Source: Gammaproteobacteria bacterium
GTDB taxonomy: Bacteria > Pseudomonadota > Gammaproteobacteria > UBA4575
Length of the DNA: 64,000 nucleotides
Assembly (NCBI GenBank): GCA_011523795.1
Contig: WTFY01000009.1
Span: 186,001 to 250,000, forward strand
Direction of reading: 5' to 3'
This document shows positions 62,438-64,000 of this stretch, piece by piece. Within the stretch, counting starts at the first letter, position 1; the number at the start of each line of letters is the position of its first letter. Both the position numbers and the translations under genes were made by a program. The notes under the pieces were generated by a model. That model did not search any database. It was not told the origin of the DNA and saw nothing but the letters and a program-made list of their open reading frames with translations.

Positions 62438-63877
62438 ATGGACTACCTGCCCCTTTTCCTGGACGTAAAAAACAAACTGTGTCTCATCGTGGGAGGCGGC
62501 CGCATTGCTTCGAGGAAACTTTCGTTACTCATTCGTGCACAAGCAAAAATTACCGTTATTGCACCAGACATCACCCCTGAGATCAGAGACCAGATCGATG
62601 AGGCCAGGGTCATCTGGCTGCAAAAAAAAATTACACCAGAAGATCTGAAGGATTTTCAACTTGTTCTGGTTGCAACAGATGACCGGAATGTCAACTCGGA
62701 AATTGCCACCTATTGCAAGGAACGGAATATCCTGGTGAATACTGCAGACGACGTGCAGAACTGCAATTTCATATTGCCTTCAATGATAGACCGCTCACCT
62801 GTCCAGATTGCGGTATCCACAGGCGGTGCGTCTCCGGTACTGGCGCGGATGCTGCGTGCGAAGCTGGAAAACTGCATACCTGCCGCTTACGGACAGTTGG
62901 CCAAATTGATAGAAAGCTACCGTCTCAGGGTCAAGGAAAAGTTTTCCACCACGGACCAGAAAAGAAAGTTCTGGGAAGAAATCCTGCAGGGCCCCGTTGC
63001 CGAGCTTGTGTTTTCCAGACAATTCAGTCGGGCAGAAAAACTGTTGCAGGATGTAATCGAGCATTCCGGTCAACAGGATTTGCCACAAGGGGAAGTATAC
63101 CTCGTCGGTGCAGGACCCGGGGACCCTGACCTGCTGACATTCCGCGCATTAAGACTCATGCAACAGGCCGATGTGGTCGTGTACGACCGGCTTGTCTCAA
63201 AGGAAATCATGGACCTTATCCGCAAGGAAGCAGAACTCATCTATGCCGGTAAAGAACGTGCACAACACACGCTGCCCCAGGAAACCATCAACCAGCTCCT
63301 GGTTCGTTTGGCAAAAGACGGTAAACGCGTATTGCGGCTGAAAGGTGGAGATCCGTTTATCTTTGGAAGAGGCGGCGAGGAAATCAATACATTGATTGAT
63401 GAACAGATTCCATTTCAGGTGGTGCCCGGCATCACAGCAGCTGCAGGATGTGCCGCATATGCCGGTATTCCACTCACTCATCGCGAATATTCACAAGCAG
63501 TGATTTTTGCAACCGGACACCTGAGTGACGGCACGGTTAATCTAAACTGGGAAATGCTCGCCCACGACAATCAGACACTGGTATTTTACATGGGGCTGCA
63601 GGGTCTTGATTTCATCTGCTCCAACCTGAAAACGCATGGCATGGCAGCTGAAACTCCGGCTGCACTAATCATGCAAGGTACAACATCGCAGCAGAAGGTG
63701 ATTATCGGAAATTTGGACAGCTTGCCAGAACTGGTCATCCAGCATGATGTCAAGCCTCCAACCTTGGTAATTGTCGGAGAAGTAGTGAAGCTTCACAACA
63801 GGCTGCACTGGTTCAACCCCGAATCAGACGTGTCCGCAACAGCGATCAGGTTTTTTGGAGGAAGGTTTCGCTTGTAA
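62438..63877 (+). CDS. cysG: Siroheme synthase (multifunctional CysG)
   Basis: Makes siroheme, the cofactor of DsrAB, from uroporphyrinogen III. It has 479 residues. The N-terminal part is precorrin-2 dehydrogenase/ferrochelatase with the NAD loop VGGGRIASRK and IAVSTGGASPVLARMLR. The C-terminal part is the SAM uroporphyrinogen methyltransferase with VYLVGAGPGDPDLLTFRALR, RLKGGDPFIFGRGGEE and VVPGITAAAGCAAYAGIPLTHR. It is the last gene of the Sel1-MoxR-vWA-DsrS operon. Confidence 0.97.
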   Translation: MDYLPLFLDVKNKLCLIVGGGRIASRKLSLLIRAQAKITVIAPDITPEIRDQIDEARVIWLQKKITPEDLKDFQLVLVATDDRNVNSEIATYCKERNILVNTADDVQNCNFILPSMIDRSPVQIAVSTGGASPVLARMLRAKLENCIPAAYGQLAKLIESYRLRVKEKFSTTDQKRKFWEEILQGPVAELVFSRQFSRAEKLLQDVIEHSGQQDLPQGEVYLVGAGPGDPDLLTFRALRLMQQADVVVYDRLVSKEIMDLIRKEAELIYAGKERAQHTLPQETINQLLVRLAKDGKRVLRLKGGDPFIFGRGGEEINTLIDEQIPFQVVPGITAAAGCAAYAGIPLTHREYSQAVIFATGHLSDGTVNLNWEMLAHDNQTLVFYMGLQGLDFICSNLKTHGMAAETPAALIMQGTTSQQKVIIGNLDSLPELVIQHDVKPPTLVIVGEVVKLHNRLHWFNPESDVSATAIRFFGGRFRL

Positions 63878-64000
63878 GGGCAGTTCCAGGCAGTTCTGCG
63901 AATCCATGATTCCAGGAAACTTTTTGTGTGGACCCAGGTCAAGGATACAGGTCTTCATGGAAACCGGGGCAGGTTCGCTGTCAAACCCGCAGTGTAATGA

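Noticed and set aside
63878-64000. Open frame from 63906 to the window end
   Set aside because: Only 31 codons are visible, with no ribosome-binding site and no recognisable motif, so no gene can be supported.

Overview
The window looks like a chromosomal segment from a gammaproteobacterial sulfur oxidiser that uses the reverse dissimilatory sulfite reductase (rDsr) pathway. Two lines of evidence support this. The first 34 kb holds housekeeping genes in typical gammaproteobacterial order (hisG/hisD/murA/mlaC, then yrbG-kdsC-lptCAB-rpoN-hpf-ptsN-rapZ, mrp, metG, nth, btuB, nrdAB). The next 30 kb holds a complete oxidative-type dsr locus, with dsrEFH, dsrL, dsrN, dsrR and a DsrS-like gene. I cannot assign genus or species from sequence alone.

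Layout. (1) 1-4924, minus strand: hisC (cut by the window edge), hisD, a DAHP synthase gene, hisG and murA. (2) 5329-5988, minus strand: mlaC, with no mlaFED or mlaB beside it. (3) 6456-18057, plus strand: yrbG, kdsC, lptC, lptA, lptB, rpoN, hpf, ptsN, hprK, rapZ, a mannose-type EIIA, HPr, enzyme I and mgtE. This is LPS transport plus a regulatory PTS with HPr kinase but no sugar permease. (4) 18142-28740: dcd and mrp (minus); metG, a two-cluster ferredoxin, nth, DoxX, a DUF692/MNIO protein and its DUF2063 partner (plus); cobalamin adenosyltransferase, BtuB and an SDR (minus). (5) 28945-33081, minus strand: nrdB and nrdA, with a tandem pair of NrdR boxes upstream. (6) 33430-36411: an S24 peptidase-like protein, a rhodanese and a NarX/NarL-like two-component pair.

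(7) 36852-47493, minus strand: the main dsr operon, transcribed dsrA-B-E-F-H-C-M-K-J-O-P-N-R. dsrL is missing from its usual place between dsrK and dsrJ. (8) 47.6-57.2 kb: an accessory dsr region on both strands. It holds a TauD-type dioxygenase, a Cas6/Cmx6-like protein with no CRISPR array, a cysteine-free DsrC paralogue, dsrL, a one-cysteine DsrC paralogue, two further 2OG-Fe(II) oxygenases, an acetyltransferase and several unrecognised small or hypothetical proteins. (9) 57.2-63.9 kb: a TrpD-fold protein (minus), then a plus-strand operon of Sel1-repeat protein, MoxR ATPase, vWA protein, DsrS-like protein and CysG (siroheme synthase).

How it works together. Established rDsr biochemistry holds that DsrEFH passes sulfur to DsrC, that DsrAB (siroheme) oxidises it to sulfite with DsrL linking to NAD(P)H, and that DsrMKJOP connects to the membrane quinone/cytochrome pool. 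CysG makes siroheme and DsrN probably amidates it. The accessory genes have no obvious catalytic role in that scheme. The orphan Cas6-like protein, the two DsrC paralogues lacking one or both redox cysteines, and the MoxR/vWA pair next to DsrS and CysG are the best candidates for undescribed regulatory or cofactor-insertion functions.
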